A stretch of 64,000 nt of DNA from positions 62,001-126,000 of the forward strand of contig NZ_JAIOJZ010000003.1 of the NCBI RefSeq assembly GCF_020404845.1, read 5' to 3'. The notes beneath the pieces were generated by a model. That model made no database searches and was not told the origin of the DNA. It was given only the letters and a program-made list of their open reading frames with translations. Origin of the DNA: Streptomyces hyderabadensis (lineage in GTDB: Bacteria > Actinomycetota > Actinomycetes > Streptomycetales > Streptomycetaceae). Numbering within the stretch: the stretch's first letter is position 1; the number at the start of each line of letters is the position of its first letter. A program made the position numbers and the translations under genes. This document shows, piece by piece, positions 25,412 through 35,153 of the stretch.

Positions 25412-27094
25412 TCAGTAAGGCGCTTCCCACAGCACCGTCGTGCCGCCGCCGTCCGCCCCGATGCCCGGCCCGAGCCGACTGGCGCCGCCCACGGACTCGG
25501 CGCGCCGCTCCAGGTTGTGCAGGCCGCTGCGCCGGCCGCCCCGGGGAACGCCGACACCGTCGTCCGCGACGGTCAGGCGGACGCCCGGCCGGCCGTCCGG
25601 CAGGGTCGCCGTCGCGTCCACGACCACCTCGATGCGGCCGGCGTGGGCGTGCCGGAAGGCGTTGGACAGGGTCTCGCGCAGCGCGGCGATGAGGTTCTTG
25701 CCGGTCGGCTCGCCGACGGCGGTGTCGACGGGGCCGACGAAGCGGTGCGCGGGCGTGAAGCCCAACGGGACGGCGGCCATGCTGATCTCGCGCAGTACCC
25801 GGGTGCGCAGCCCCGCGGGCGCCTCGGCCGGCTGTTGCAACGCGAAGATCGCCGAGCGGATCTCCTGGATGGTGACGTCGAGTTCGTCGACGGCCCCGCC
25901 CACCCCGTCGCGCACCTCGGGCACGGCCGCCTTGCGCTGGGCGCTCTCCAGCATCATCCCCGTCGCGAACAGCCGCTGGATGACGAGGTCGTGCAGGTCC
26001 CGGGCGATCCGGTCCCGGTCCTCGTACACGGCGAGCCGCTCCCGGTCGCGCTGGGCCTCGGCCATGGTGAGCGCCAGCGCCGCCTGCGCGGCGAAGCGGT
26101 CGCCGAGCGCGCGCTCGGTCCGGGTGAACGGGCGGTCCCCCCGGGCACGCGGCATGACGAGGCACCCGAGGACCTTCCCGTCCCGGCACAGCGGCAACAG
26201 CATGACCGGCCCGTAGGAGCGCGCCGGTCCGTCGTCCAGGCGGGGATCGGTGGCGGCGTCGTCCACGAACACGGGCCGTCCGGCGAGCAGTTCCGTCACG
26301 ACGGGCTTGTCCGGCGGAATGACCGTACCGAGGGCGTTCGTGGGGCTCGGCGCGTCGACGGCGACGATCTCCAGGCCGCCGCCGTCGGCCGGCAGCAGCA
26401 CGATCCCGGCGGCCGCCCCGGAGAGGCGGCGGGCCTGCTCGGCGACGGTCTGCAGGGCGTCGTCGGTGTCGCCGCCGGCCAGCAGGGCGGTGGTGACGGC
26501 GACCGACCCGTCGATCCACCGCTCCCGCTGCTGGGCCGCCTCGTGCAGGCGGGCGTTGCCGATGGCGATACCGGCCTCCGTGGCCAGGACCCGGACCATG
26601 GCGAGGTCGTAGTCGTTGAAGGGCTCACCCGCGAGCTTGTCGGTCAGGTAGAGGTTGCCGAAGATCTCACCCCGCACCCGGATGGGAACGCCCAGGAAGC
26701 TGCGCATCGGCGGGTGGTGCGCGGGAATACCGCACGAGCGCGGGTCCTCGGCCAGGTCGGTCAGCCGGACCGGCTCGGGATCGCGGACGAGCGCGCCGAG
26801 CAGGCCCTTGCGGCCGTCCGGAAGACGGCCGACGCGCCGGACGGTCGCCTCGTCGAGGCCGTGGTACACGAAGTCGGCAAGGCCCTCGCCGTCCTCGTCG
26901 ACCACGCCGATGGCCGCGTAGCGGGCGTGTGCCAGTTCGGCGGCCGTCTCGCAGATCCGGTTCAGCGTGGCGTGCAGTCCCAGTCCACTGCCGACGGAAC
27001 GCATCGCGTCCAGCAGCTTCGGCACCCGTGCCAGTAGCTCGGCCGAGGCCCCCTCACGAGGCGGCGGGGAGCCGGGAGGCTGGGCTGGTGACAT
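25412..27094 (-). CDS. GAF-GAF sensor histidine kinase (DevS/DosT-like)
   Basis: The 560-residue cytosolic kinase has two GAF domains (about 30-190 and 200-350), a HisKA_3 dimerisation segment with phospho-His in RIARDLHDLVIQRLF, and a HATPase_c domain with the N box (ALRETLSNAFRHA), ADDGVGV and GLHNLERRAES. This is the architecture of the mycobacterial DevS/DosT heme-GAF oxygen sensors. No response regulator is adjacent. Its location beside cydABCD, which makes a high-affinity oxidase, fits oxygen or redox sensing but does not prove it. Confidence 0.9.
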   Translation of the reverse strand: MSPAQPPGSPPPREGASAELLARVPKLLDAMRSVGSGLGLHATLNRICETAAELAHARYAAIGVVDEDGEGLADFVYHGLDEATVRRVGRLPDGRKGLLGALVRDPEPVRLTDLAEDPRSCGIPAHHPPMRSFLGVPIRVRGEIFGNLYLTDKLAGEPFNDYDLAMVRVLATEAGIAIGNARLHEAAQQRERWIDGSVAVTTALLAGGDTDDALQTVAEQARRLSGAAAGIVLLPADGGGLEIVAVDAPSPTNALGTVIPPDKPVVTELLAGRPVFVDDAATDPRLDDGPARSYGPVMLLPLCRDGKVLGCLVMPRARGDRPFTRTERALGDRFAAQAALALTMAEAQRDRERLAVYEDRDRIARDLHDLVIQRLFATGMMLESAQRKAAVPEVRDGVGGAVDELDVTIQEIRSAIFALQQPAEAPAGLRTRVLREISMAAVPLGFTPAHRFVGPVDTAVGEPTGKNLIAALRETLSNAFRHAHAGRIEVVVDATATLPDGRPGVRLTVADDGVGVPRGGRRSGLHNLERRAESVGGASRLGPGIGADGGGTTVLWEAPY

Positions 27095-27228
27095 GACCCG
27101 AGCCTAATCAGACCCTTTTGTTCAGGAAAGTCGGATTAGCGAAAACTTTCGCGAGCCTCTGCCCCGCCTCGTGCGGCGCCCCCGGGTCGTCGGGGGACCC
27201 GGGGGGTGTGGCGCCGGAGCAGCGTCGG

Positions 27229-30200
27229 TCACGACGCCCCCACCAGCAGTTCCGCCGCCGCCTCCCGTCCGGCCATCTCCCTCAGGGGCCCCGGCACGGC
27301 CGCCAGCTCCGCGTACGTACCGCGCTGCACGACCCGGCCCCGGTCCAGGACGATCACCTCGTCCACGGCCCGCAGTCCCGCCAGCCGGTGGGTGATCAGC
27401 AGGCTCGTACGGCCCTCGGTGGCGGCCAGCAGATCGGCGGTGAGCGCGTCGGCGGTCGGCAGGTCGAGGTGCTCGGCGGGCTCGTCGAGCACGAGGACGG
27501 GGAAGTCGGCGAGCAGCGCCCGGGCCAGCGCGAGCCGCTGGCGCTGACCACCGGACAACCGGGCCCCGTGCTCACCGACCAGCGTGTCCAGGCCCTCGGG
27601 CAGGCTGTCGGCCCACTCCAGCAGCCGGGCCCGCGCCAGCGCGTCGCGCAGCTCGCCCTCGGTGGCGTCCTTCCTGGCCAGGAGCAGGTTCTCGCGGACC
27701 GAGCTGTCGAAGAGGTGCGCGTCCTGGGCACACAGACCGACGAGCCGCCGTACGTCGTCGCCGGCCAGGGCGTAGGCGTCGACACCGGCCAGCGTGTAGG
27801 AGCCCGCGTCCGGGTCGAGGAAGCGCAGCAGCACCTGGGCCAGGGTCGTCTTGCCGGACCCGGACGGTCCGACCACGGCGATGCGGCGCCCCTCCGCCAG
27901 CGTCAGGTCGAGCCCGGCCAGCGCGTCCCTGTCCTGCCCGGCGTGACGGGCGGACAGCCCCTTGAGGACCACCGGGAACGGCGAGGCGGGCGCCTGCCGG
28001 GGCGCCTCCGGCTCCCGCACCGGCTCCGGGGCGTCGAGCACCTCGTACACGCGCTCGGCGCTCCTGCGCACGCGCTGCCGGTACTGCACCGCGAGCGGCA
28101 GTCCGAGTACGGCCTCGAAGGCGGCCAGCGGGGTGAGGACGACGACGGCCACGGCCACCCCGGAGAGTCGGCCGTCGGCGACCGCCTGGGCCCCGACGAG
28201 GGCGGCACCCGCGACGGTCAGGCCCGAGACGAGCGCGGTGAGCCCGTCGCCCAGCGCGGTGGCGGTGGCGGCTCGCGAGGCGATCCGGGTGAGGGTGCCG
28301 TCGGCCCGCCGCGCCTCGGCGGTCCGCCCGGGCAGGGCACCGGCGACGGTCAGCTCGGCGGTGCCGGTGAGCAGCTCCGTCACCCGGGTGGCCAGTACGC
28401 CCCGGGCGGGGGCGAGCCTGCGTTCGGCGCGCCGAGCCACGGCGGCGGTGACCAGCGGAACACCGACCCCTGCCGCCAGCAGGCCGGCCGCGAGCACCAC
28501 GCCCGCCTCGGGCAGCAGCCAGGCCGTGAAGCCGACCGCGGCGAGGGAGACGACCGCCGCGCTGCCGGCAGGCAGCAGCCAGCGCAGCCAGTAGTCCTGC
28601 AGGGCGTCGACGTCGGAGACCAAGCGGGACAGCAGGTCGCCCCGGCGGCTGCGGCGCAGCCCCGCGGGGGCGAGCCGCTCCAGCCGCCGGTACACGGCGA
28701 CCCGCGTGTCGGCCAGCATCCGCAGCACGGCGTCGTGCGAGACCAGCCGCTCCGCGTAGCGGAACACGGCCCGCCCGATGCCGAAGGCGCGCGTCGCCGT
28801 CACGGCCACCATCAGGTACAGCACCGGCGGCTGCTCGGAGGCCCGCGAGATGAGGTACCCGGAGGTCGCCATCAGGCCGACGGCACTGCCCAGCGCCAGA
28901 CTGCTGAGCAGCAGCGCGAGCGCCAGCCGCCCGCGCCGCGCCGCCGACATGGCGCGGACCCGGGACAGCACGCTCCCGCGCGCGCTCGCGGCGGACCCAG
29001 CGGGCTCGGCGGGCTGAGCGGACCCGCCGGCCGGCTCGTCGAAGGAACCCGAGGCGGAAGAGCGGGGGCTCGTCTCCGCGGCGACCGGCGGCACGCCGTC
29101 GTCGGATGCGGCGACGGTTGCCGGGGTGTCCAGCCGCACCACCCGGTCGGCCGCCTCCAGCAGCGCCGGCCGGTGCACCACCAGCAGGACCGTCCGCCCC
29201 TTGGCCAGCCTGCGCACGGCGTCCACGACCTCGGCTTCGGTGGCCCCGTCCAGGGCCGCCGTCGGCTCGTCGAGCAGCAGCACCGGCCGGTCCGCGAGGA
29301 ACGCGCGGGCCAGCGCGAGCCGCTGCCGCTGCCCCGCGGACAGACCGGTTCCGTCCTCTCCCAGCACGGTCGCCGTGCCCTCGGGCAGCGCGTCCACGAA
29401 CTCCAGGGCGCCCGCGTCCCGCAGGGCCCGGCGGACGGCGGTGTCGTCGGCGTCGGGCCGGGCCAGCCGTACATTCTCCGCGATGGTGCCGGCGTACAGG
29501 TGCGGGTGCTGGGGCACCCAGGCGACGCGGGCGTGCCACTGCGCCAGGTCGAGGGAGGCGAGGTCGGCGCCCCCGACCAGGACCCGTCCGCCGGTCGGGG
29601 AGACGAAGCCGAGGAGAACGTTCAGGAGCGTCGACTTGCCCGCTCCGCTGGGGCCGACGAGCGCGACCGTCTCCCCGGGCTCGACGGTGAGGTTCACGTC
29701 GGTGACGGCCGCCGCGGCGCGGCCGGGGTAGCGGACCGTCACGTCTTCGAAGGCCAGGGCGCCGTTCGCCGGAACCGGCCCGGTCCCGGCCGCCGGTACC
29801 GGACGCTCCAGTACCGAGAAGATGTCCTCGGCGGCGGCAAGGCCCTCGGCAGCCGCGTGGTACTGCGCTCCCACCTGCCGCAACGGCAGATAGGCCTCGG
29901 GCGCGAGGACCAGCACGACCAGACCGTCGTACAGGGCCATGTCCCCGTGGACCAGGCGCATGCCGATGGTGACGGCGACGAGCGCGACGGAGAGCGTGGC
30001 GAGCAGTTCCAGCGCGAAGGACGACAGGAAGGCGATCCGCAGGGTCCGCAGGGTCGCCCGTCGGTACTCGCCGGTGATGCGTCTGATCGACTCGGCCTGT
30101 GCCTTGGCCCGGCCGAAGACCTTCAGTGTCGGCAGCCCCGCCACCACGTCCAGGAAGTGTCCGGACAGCCGGGACAGCAGCCGCCACTGCCGGTCCATCC

Positions 30201-30753
30201 GGGACTGGGTGGCCCAGCCGATCAGCATCATGAAGATCGGGATGAGCGGCAGGGTGCCGACGATGATCGCCGCCGACACCCAGTCCTCGGTGACGATGCG
30301 GGCCAGCACCGCGACCGGCACGACCACCGCGAGACCCAGTTGCGGCAGGTAGCGCGAGAAGTAGTCGTCGAGGGCGTCGACTCCACGGGTGGCGACGGCG
30401 ACCAGCGAACCGGTCCGCTGCCCGCCCAGCCAGCCGGGGCCGAGCGCCGTGGCCCGCTCCAGGAGCCGGCCCCGCAGCTCCGACTTCACCGCCGCGCTCG
30501 CCCGGTGCGCGGCCAGTTCGGTGAGCCAGCCGACCAGCGCCCGGCCGCAGGCGACGGCCACCAACAGCAGCAGCGGAGTGCGGAGTCCGGCCGCCGACGT
30601 TCCGTGCTGGAAGGCGCCCACCACCACCTCGGCGATGAGCATCGCCTGCGCGACGAGCAGTCCGGCCCCGACGGCGCCCAGAGCGACGACCGCCGCCAGG
30701 AAGAACCGGGTGGCACGGGCGTAGCGCAGAAGACGTGGATCGATGGGTTTCAC
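27229..30753 (-). CDS. cydCD: Fused CydDC ABC exporter for cytochrome bd assembly
   Basis: The 1174-residue protein fuses two ABC half-transporters. Each half has about six helices followed by an ATPase, with Walker A GPSGAGKST and signature LSAGQRQRLALA in the first, and GPSGSGKTT and LSGGQRQRLALA in the second. CydDC exports reductant and supports heme insertion into cytochrome bd. In actinobacteria cydC and cydD are often one gene. The GTG start (VKPIDPRLLR) lies inside a parS site; GGAAGG is about 10 bases upstream. Starting at the first in-frame codon would add 16 residues, including a translated parS (FHVK). Confidence 0.93.
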   Translation of the reverse strand: MKPIDPRLLRYARATRFFLAAVVALGAVGAGLLVAQAMLIAEVVVGAFQHGTSAAGLRTPLLLLVAVACGRALVGWLTELAAHRASAAVKSELRGRLLERATALGPGWLGGQRTGSLVAVATRGVDALDDYFSRYLPQLGLAVVVPVAVLARIVTEDWVSAAIIVGTLPLIPIFMMLIGWATQSRMDRQWRLLSRLSGHFLDVVAGLPTLKVFGRAKAQAESIRRITGEYRRATLRTLRIAFLSSFALELLATLSVALVAVTIGMRLVHGDMALYDGLVVLVLAPEAYLPLRQVGAQYHAAAEGLAAAEDIFSVLERPVPAAGTGPVPANGALAFEDVTVRYPGRAAAAVTDVNLTVEPGETVALVGPSGAGKSTLLNVLLGFVSPTGGRVLVGGADLASLDLAQWHARVAWVPQHPHLYAGTIAENVRLARPDADDTAVRRALRDAGALEFVDALPEGTATVLGEDGTGLSAGQRQRLALARAFLADRPVLLLDEPTAALDGATEAEVVDAVRRLAKGRTVLLVVHRPALLEAADRVVRLDTPATVAASDDGVPPVAAETSPRSSASGSFDEPAGGSAQPAEPAGSAASARGSVLSRVRAMSAARRGRLALALLLSSLALGSAVGLMATSGYLISRASEQPPVLYLMVAVTATRAFGIGRAVFRYAERLVSHDAVLRMLADTRVAVYRRLERLAPAGLRRSRRGDLLSRLVSDVDALQDYWLRWLLPAGSAAVVSLAAVGFTAWLLPEAGVVLAAGLLAAGVGVPLVTAAVARRAERRLAPARGVLATRVTELLTGTAELTVAGALPGRTAEARRADGTLTRIASRAATATALGDGLTALVSGLTVAGAALVGAQAVADGRLSGVAVAVVVLTPLAAFEAVLGLPLAVQYRQRVRRSAERVYEVLDAPEPVREPEAPRQAPASPFPVVLKGLSARHAGQDRDALAGLDLTLAEGRRIAVVGPSGSGKTTLAQVLLRFLDPDAGSYTLAGVDAYALAGDDVRRLVGLCAQDAHLFDSSVRENLLLARKDATEGELRDALARARLLEWADSLPEGLDTLVGEHGARLSGGQRQRLALARALLADFPVLVLDEPAEHLDLPTADALTADLLAATEGRTSLLITHRLAGLRAVDEVIVLDRGRVVQRGTYAELAAVPGPLREMAGREAAAELLVGAS

Positions 30754-30760
30754 GTGAAAC
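30747..30760. other. parS site (perfect) overlapping the cydCD start codon
   Basis: GTTTCACGTGAAAC matches at all 14 positions. The central GTG, read on the minus strand, is the likely cydCD start codon, so ParB binding would cover the translation-initiation DNA. Confidence 0.88.
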
Positions 30761-30794
30761 AGGCCTTCCTGCCCCAGGGGTGCGGTCTCACCGT

Positions 30795-30808
30795 GTTTCA
30801 CGTGAAAC
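30795..30808. other. parS site (perfect) between cydB and cydCD
   Basis: This is a second perfect GTTTCACGTGAAAC, 48 bases from the one at the cydCD start. Both lie in or at the edge of the 80-base cydB-cydCD gap. Confidence 0.88.
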
Positions 30809-30833
30809 GCGGTGGAACCGCCCCTCGTTGGAC

Positions 30834-31838
30834 TCAGTGCGCGGCGTCGGCGAGGTGCTGGGTACCGATGCGCTTGCGGAACACCCAGTACGTCCAGCCC
30901 TGGTAGAGCAGGACGACCGGAGTGGCGATCACGGCCAGCCAGGTCATGATCTTCAGCGTGTAGGCGCTGGACGAGGCGTTGGTGACGGTGAGGCTCCAGT
31001 CCGCGTTCAGCGTGGACGGCATGACGTTCGGGAAGAGCGTCAGGAAGAGCATCGCCACGGCGGCCACGATGGTGACGCCGGACAGCGCGAACGACCAGCC
31101 CTCACGTCCCGCCTGGTTGGCCATCAGGGCGGCGACCAGGGCGGCGACGGCCACCACCAGGGCGACGAGGCTCTTCGCGTCCCCGTTGTCGGCCTGCGTC
31201 CAGACCAGGAAGGCCAGGGCCAGCACGGCCGTGACCAGACCGACCCGCAGCGCCAGGGCCCGCGCCCGCTCGCGGATCTCGCCGACGGTCTTGAGCGCGG
31301 TGAACACCGTCCCGTGGAAGGTGAACAGCGTCAGCGTCACCAGGCCGCCGAGGAGGGCGTACGGGTTGAGCAGGTCCCAGACCGAGCCGACGTACTCCAG
31401 GTCCCGGTCGATCTCCACACCGTGGACGATGTTGCCGAAGGCCACGCCCCACAGGAAGGCGGGGATCAGCGAGGTCCAGAAGATCGCCGTCTCCCAGTTG
31501 CGCTGCCACCTCTCCTCGGGCCGCTTCACTCGGTACTCGAAGGCGACCCCCCGGACGATCAGGCAGACCAGGATGACCAGCAGCGGGAGGTAGAACCCGG
31601 AGAAGAGCGTGGCGTACCACTCGGGGAAGGCCGCGAAGGTGGCGCCGCCCGCCGTGAGCAGCCACACCTCGTTGCCGTCCCACACGGGGCCGATGGTGTT
31701 GATCAGCACCCGCTTCTCGGCCCGGTCCCGGGCGAGCAGCTTGGTCAGCACACCGACCCCGAAGTCGAAGCCCTCCAGGAAGAAGTAGCCGGTCCACAGG
31801 ACGGCGATCAGAACGAACCAGACGTCGTGCAGTTCCAT
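30834..31838 (-). CDS. cydB: Cytochrome bd oxidase subunit II
   Basis: The 334-residue membrane protein has about eight to nine helices. It starts MELHDVWFVLIAVLWTGYFFLEGFDFGVG, the family N-terminus that contributes to the oxidase core. It partners CydA in the proton-motive quinol oxidase used at low oxygen. It lies 20 bases after cydA and 80 before cydCD in one leftward operon. Confidence 0.96.
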   Translation of the reverse strand: MELHDVWFVLIAVLWTGYFFLEGFDFGVGVLTKLLARDRAEKRVLINTIGPVWDGNEVWLLTAGGATFAAFPEWYATLFSGFYLPLLVILVCLIVRGVAFEYRVKRPEERWQRNWETAIFWTSLIPAFLWGVAFGNIVHGVEIDRDLEYVGSVWDLLNPYALLGGLVTLTLFTFHGTVFTALKTVGEIRERARALALRVGLVTAVLALAFLVWTQADNGDAKSLVALVVAVAALVAALMANQAGREGWSFALSGVTIVAAVAMLFLTLFPNVMPSTLNADWSLTVTNASSSAYTLKIMTWLAVIATPVVLLYQGWTYWVFRKRIGTQHLADAAH

Positions 31839-31858
31839 GACTGTGCAGCTCCCTCGGC

Positions 31859-33364
31859 CTAGTACGAGAAGGCCATCGGCTTGTCGGCGTCACGGAGATC
31901 GCCGCCGATCTTCGTGGGCGGATTGAGGTCGGCCTCGGTCAGCTCGGGCGGTCCCGCCTTCACGTACTTCGCCAGGAGCTTCACCTCGATGACGGCCAGG
32001 ACGGCGTACAGCAGGGTGAAGACGGACATCGAGGTGATGACCTCGGCGGTGGAGACGCCGGGGGAGACCGCGTCGCGGGTCTGCATCACGCCGTAGACGA
32101 CCCAGGGCTGCCGGCCCATCTCGGTGAAGATCCAGCCCCAGGAGTTGGCGATCAGCGGGAACGCCATGGTCCACAGCGCCAGCAGCCAGTACATCCGGGA
32201 GAGCCTCGCCCCGAGCGGCTTCTTCAGCAGCACCAGGTGCGGGACCTCGTCCTCGCCGGTGCGCAGGGCCGGTGGCAGCAGGAACCTCTTCCGTGTCAGC
32301 CACAGGCCGAGCATGCCGAGGCCGAGGGACACCATGCCGAAGCCGATCATCCAGCGGAAGCCCCAGTAGGCGACGGGGACGATGGGCTTGTAGTCGCCGG
32401 GTCCGAACTGCTCCTGGAGGGCCTTGTTGGTGTCGTTGATGCCGGGCACATAGGACTCGAAGTCGCTGTGCGCGAGGAAGGAGAGCAGGCCGGGGATCTC
32501 CAGGGCGACCTTGTTGTGCCCCTTGTCCACGTCCCCGTAGGCGAAGACGGAGAACGGCGCCGGTTCCTCGCCGTCCCACAGGGCCTCGGCGGCGGCCATC
32601 TTCATCGGCTGCTGCTCGTACATGACCTTGCCGAGGGTGTCGCCGCTGACCGCGGTGAGCAGGCCGCCGACCGCCAGGGTCACCAGGCCGAGGCGGAGCG
32701 AGGTGCGCATCACCGGGATGTGCTTCTTGCGCATCAGGTGGAAGGCGGCGATGCCGACCATGAAGGCGCCACCGGTGAGGAAGGCCGCCGAGAAGCTGTG
32801 GAAGACCTGGTTGAGGGTGGTGTTCTGGGTGAGGACCTGCCAGAAGTCGGTGAGTTCGGCGCGGCCCTTCTCCTCGTTGATCCGGTAGCCGACGGGGTGC
32901 TGCATCCAGGAGTTGGCCGCGAGGATGAAGTACGCCGACAGCAGGGTGCCGATCGAGACCATCCAGATGCAGGCCAGGTGGATCTTCTTGGGCAGCTTGT
33001 CCCACCCGAAGATCCACAGCCCGATGAAGGTGGACTCGAAGAAGAACGCGATCAGCGCCTCGAAGGCGAGCGGGGCACCGAAGACATCGCCGACGAAGCG
33101 GGAGTAGTCCGACCAGTTCATGCCGAACTGGAACTCCTGCACGATGCCGGTGACGACCCCCATCGCGATGTTGATCAGGAAGAGCTTGCCCCAGAACTTG
33201 GTCGCCCTGAGGTACTTCTCCTTCTCCGTGCGGACCCAGGCGGTCTGCAGTCCGGCCGTCAGGGCGGCCAGCGAGATCGTCAACGGGACGAACAGGAAGT
33301 GGTAGACGGTCGTGATGCCGAACTGCCATCGCGCCAGCGTCTCCGGCGCCAGAGCCAGGTCCAC
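31859..33364 (-). CDS. cydA: Cytochrome bd oxidase subunit I
   Basis: The 501-residue subunit carries the three hemes and oxidises quinol to reduce oxygen to water. Visible signatures are the early heme-ligand His (TVYHFLFVPLT), HSFSAAFLTGG, and GRQPWVVYGVMQT, the conserved bd-oxidase motif. The GTG start gives MDLALAPETLARWQFG and follows GAGGAG at proper spacing. The Q-loop is of the short type. A Rex-like operator lies about 90 bases upstream, so NADH/NAD+ ratio probably controls the operon. Confidence 0.96.
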   Translation of the reverse strand: MDLALAPETLARWQFGITTVYHFLFVPLTISLAALTAGLQTAWVRTEKEKYLRATKFWGKLFLINIAMGVVTGIVQEFQFGMNWSDYSRFVGDVFGAPLAFEALIAFFFESTFIGLWIFGWDKLPKKIHLACIWMVSIGTLLSAYFILAANSWMQHPVGYRINEEKGRAELTDFWQVLTQNTTLNQVFHSFSAAFLTGGAFMVGIAAFHLMRKKHIPVMRTSLRLGLVTLAVGGLLTAVSGDTLGKVMYEQQPMKMAAAEALWDGEEPAPFSVFAYGDVDKGHNKVALEIPGLLSFLAHSDFESYVPGINDTNKALQEQFGPGDYKPIVPVAYWGFRWMIGFGMVSLGLGMLGLWLTRKRFLLPPALRTGEDEVPHLVLLKKPLGARLSRMYWLLALWTMAFPLIANSWGWIFTEMGRQPWVVYGVMQTRDAVSPGVSTAEVITSMSVFTLLYAVLAVIEVKLLAKYVKAGPPELTEADLNPPTKIGGDLRDADKPMAFSY

Positions 33365-33456
33365 GTCGTCACTCTCCTCACATCGCCGCACCGCCGTGGT
33401 CAGTCGGCGGTTTGGGCGCGTTTGTCACACCCAACGCGGGCGTAATCGGGACACGC

Positions 33457-33474
33457 TTGTGAACGCGTTCACAT
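33457..33474. promoter_or_regulatory. Rex operator (ROP) upstream of cydA
   Basis: TTGTGAACGCGTTCACAT matches the Streptomyces Rex consensus TTGTGAAnnnnTTCACAA at 13 of 14 fixed positions. Rex represses cyd and other respiratory genes when NADH is low relative to NAD+. A further half-site (TTCACAA) follows directly. Confidence 0.88.
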
Positions 33475-33605
33475 TCACAAGCAATTATGACCTACTGCTT
33501 TTCGACACCGGAAGGGGGGTCCCCTGTGACGTCAACCCCTTGGCGGGAACTTCAACAAATCATCGAACCGGCGGCCGGCCCGGCAGCACCGTCCACGGGC
33601 ATGCG

Positions 33606-33639
33606 GAACCGCGGGACGGCGCCTGCCGTCCCGCGGTTC
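33606..33639. terminator. Terminator hairpin after the aminotransferase gene
   Basis: Perfect 15-bp arms GAACCGCGGGACGGC and GCCGTCCCGCGGTTC enclose a 4-base loop. It sits between the leftward aminotransferase gene and the cyd promoter and should isolate the two units. Confidence 0.85.
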
Positions 33640-33659
33640 GTCCTCCTGCGTCGTGCGGG

Positions 33660-34739
33660 CTACAGCTCCTTGCGGAACTCCTCCGACACCTTCAGGAAGA
33701 TGTCGTTCGCCTCGCTCTCCCCGATCGTCACGCGCACGCCCTCGCCCGCGAAGGGGCGGATGACGGCGCCGGCCCGCTCGCAGGCGTCCGCGAAGGCGAG
33801 CGTGCGCTCCCCCAGCCGCAGCCAGACGAAGTTGGCCTGGGTCTCCGGCACGGTCCAGCCCTGGGCGCGCAGTGCGTCGACGACGCGGGTGCGCTCGCAG
33901 ACCAGGGAGCCGACCCGGCCGATCAGCTCGTCCTCCGCGCGCAGCGAGGCGATCGCCGCCTCCTGCGCGATCTGGCTGACCCCGAAGGGCACCGCCGTCT
34001 TGCGCAGCGCCGCCGCCACCGGCTCGTGGGCGATCGCGAACCCGACCCGCAGACCTGCCAGGCCGTAGGCCTTGGAGAAGGTGCGCAGGACGCAGACGTT
34101 GGGCCGCTCGCGGTAGAACTCGACGCCGTCGGGCACCTCGGCGTCGCGGATGAACTCGCGGTACGCCTCGTCGAGGACCACCAGCACGTCGCTCGGCACC
34201 CGGTCCAGGAACCGCTCCAGCTCGGCCCGCCGCACCACCGTGCCGGTGGGGTTGTTGGGGTTGCAGACGAAGATCAGCCGGGTCCGGTCGGTGATCGCGT
34301 CCGCCATGGCGTCCAGGTCGTGCACCTCGCCCGGCGTCAGCGGCACCTGCACGGAGGTGGCGCCGCTGATCTGGGTGATGATCGGGTACGCCTCGAAGGA
34401 GCGCCAGGCGTAGATCACCTCGTCGCCGGGGCCCGAGGTCGCCTGGATCAGCTGCTGGGCCACACCGACCGACCCGGTGCCGGTGGCCAGGTGGGCCAGG
34501 GGCACGCCGAACCGGTCCGACAGCTCGGCCATCAGCGACGTGCAGGCCATGTCCGGGTACCGGTTGAAGGAGGCGGCGGCGGCCGTCACCGTCTCCATCA
34601 CTCCCGGCAGCGGCGGATAGGGGTTCTCGTTGGAGGACAGCTTGTAGGCCACCGGGCCGCCGGCCGCGGCGGGCTTGCCCGGCTTGTAGGTGGGAATCCC
34701 TTCCAGCTCGGCGCGCAGCTTGGGGCTCTTCTCGCTCAC
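33660..34739 (-). CDS. hisC2: HisC-type aminotransferase (histidinol-phosphate or aromatic)
   Basis: The 359-residue PLP-dependent class I/II aminotransferase has a conserved [12 protein letters not shown]-terminal region, NPNNPTGTV, the DEAYREF PLP-contact segment and the Schiff-base Lys in [13 protein letters not shown]. It is a HisC/Pat-type enzyme. Because streptomycetes keep hisC in the his operon, this lone copy may transaminate phenylpyruvate or other aromatics, which would complement pheA. The GTG was chosen over an upstream start because GAGGAGG lies about 7 bases before it. Confidence 0.9.
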   Translation of the reverse strand: MSEKSPKLRAELEGIPTYKPGKPAAAGGPVAYKLSSNENPYPPLPGVMETVTAAAASFNRYPDMACTSLMAELSDRFGVPLAHLATGTGSVGVAQQLIQATSGPGDEVIYAWRSFEAYPIITQISGATSVQVPLTPGEVHDLDAMADAITDRTRLIFVCNPNNPTGTVVRRAELERFLDRVPSDVLVVLDEAYREFIRDAEVPDGVEFYRERPNVCVLRTFSKAYGLAGLRVGFAIAHEPVAAALRKTAVPFGVSQIAQEAAIASLRAEDELIGRVGSLVCERTRVVDALRAQGWTVPETQANFVWLRLGERTLAFADACERAGAVIRPFAGEGVRVTIGESEANDIFLKVSEEFRKEL

Positions 34740-35153
34740 CGCAGTCCTCCTCGTGACCACCACCGGCATCGAATACTTCTCACCTTATGAGGATTCGCCG
34801 CCGCTGCGTAAGGCCGCTGCGTATCGGTGGGAGCAGACCTCGTCCGTCACACTGGCAACAGGGGCATCAGGGCACGAAGGCGCACGATTCGGGGGGCGCG
34901 CCACACATATATCTACGCGCCGGTGGCTCACGCCGTGGCGCGCATCCCTCGTGCAGGTGAGTTGAGACCTCTTCGCAACATCCGCCACCCCGCAGGCCCT
35001 CACTCGCCAACACGTCAGCTAATGGGATGAGTGGACCCAACTGGATTGCTTTCCAAGGCTGTTCGCCATTTATGATCTTGCAGAAACGTGACTGTCAACA
35101 CGTGCATATGCGTCCGCACTACCCCACCCCATGAGCCCTACTATCGGCTCGCC
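34740..35153. other. Divergent intergenic region
   Basis: This 414-base gap carries the promoters of the leftward aminotransferase and the rightward LacI gene. A small inverted repeat, ACGTG-8-CACGT (35086-35103), lies upstream of the regulator and could be its operator. No gene or RNA structure was recognised. Confidence 0.5.
34782..34811 (-). promoter_or_regulatory. Candidate promoter for the aminotransferase gene
   Basis: On the minus strand, TTACGC (34806-34811) and TAAGGT (34782-34787) are spaced 18 bases apart, upstream of the GTG start. Confidence 0.4.

Noticed and set aside
27118..30906. 1262-codon open frame on the plus strand opposite cydCD
   Set aside because: It is a high-GC shadow frame. 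The minus strand encodes a complete ABC exporter with all motifs, while this frame has repetitive Gly/Gln/Arg/His composition and no domain.
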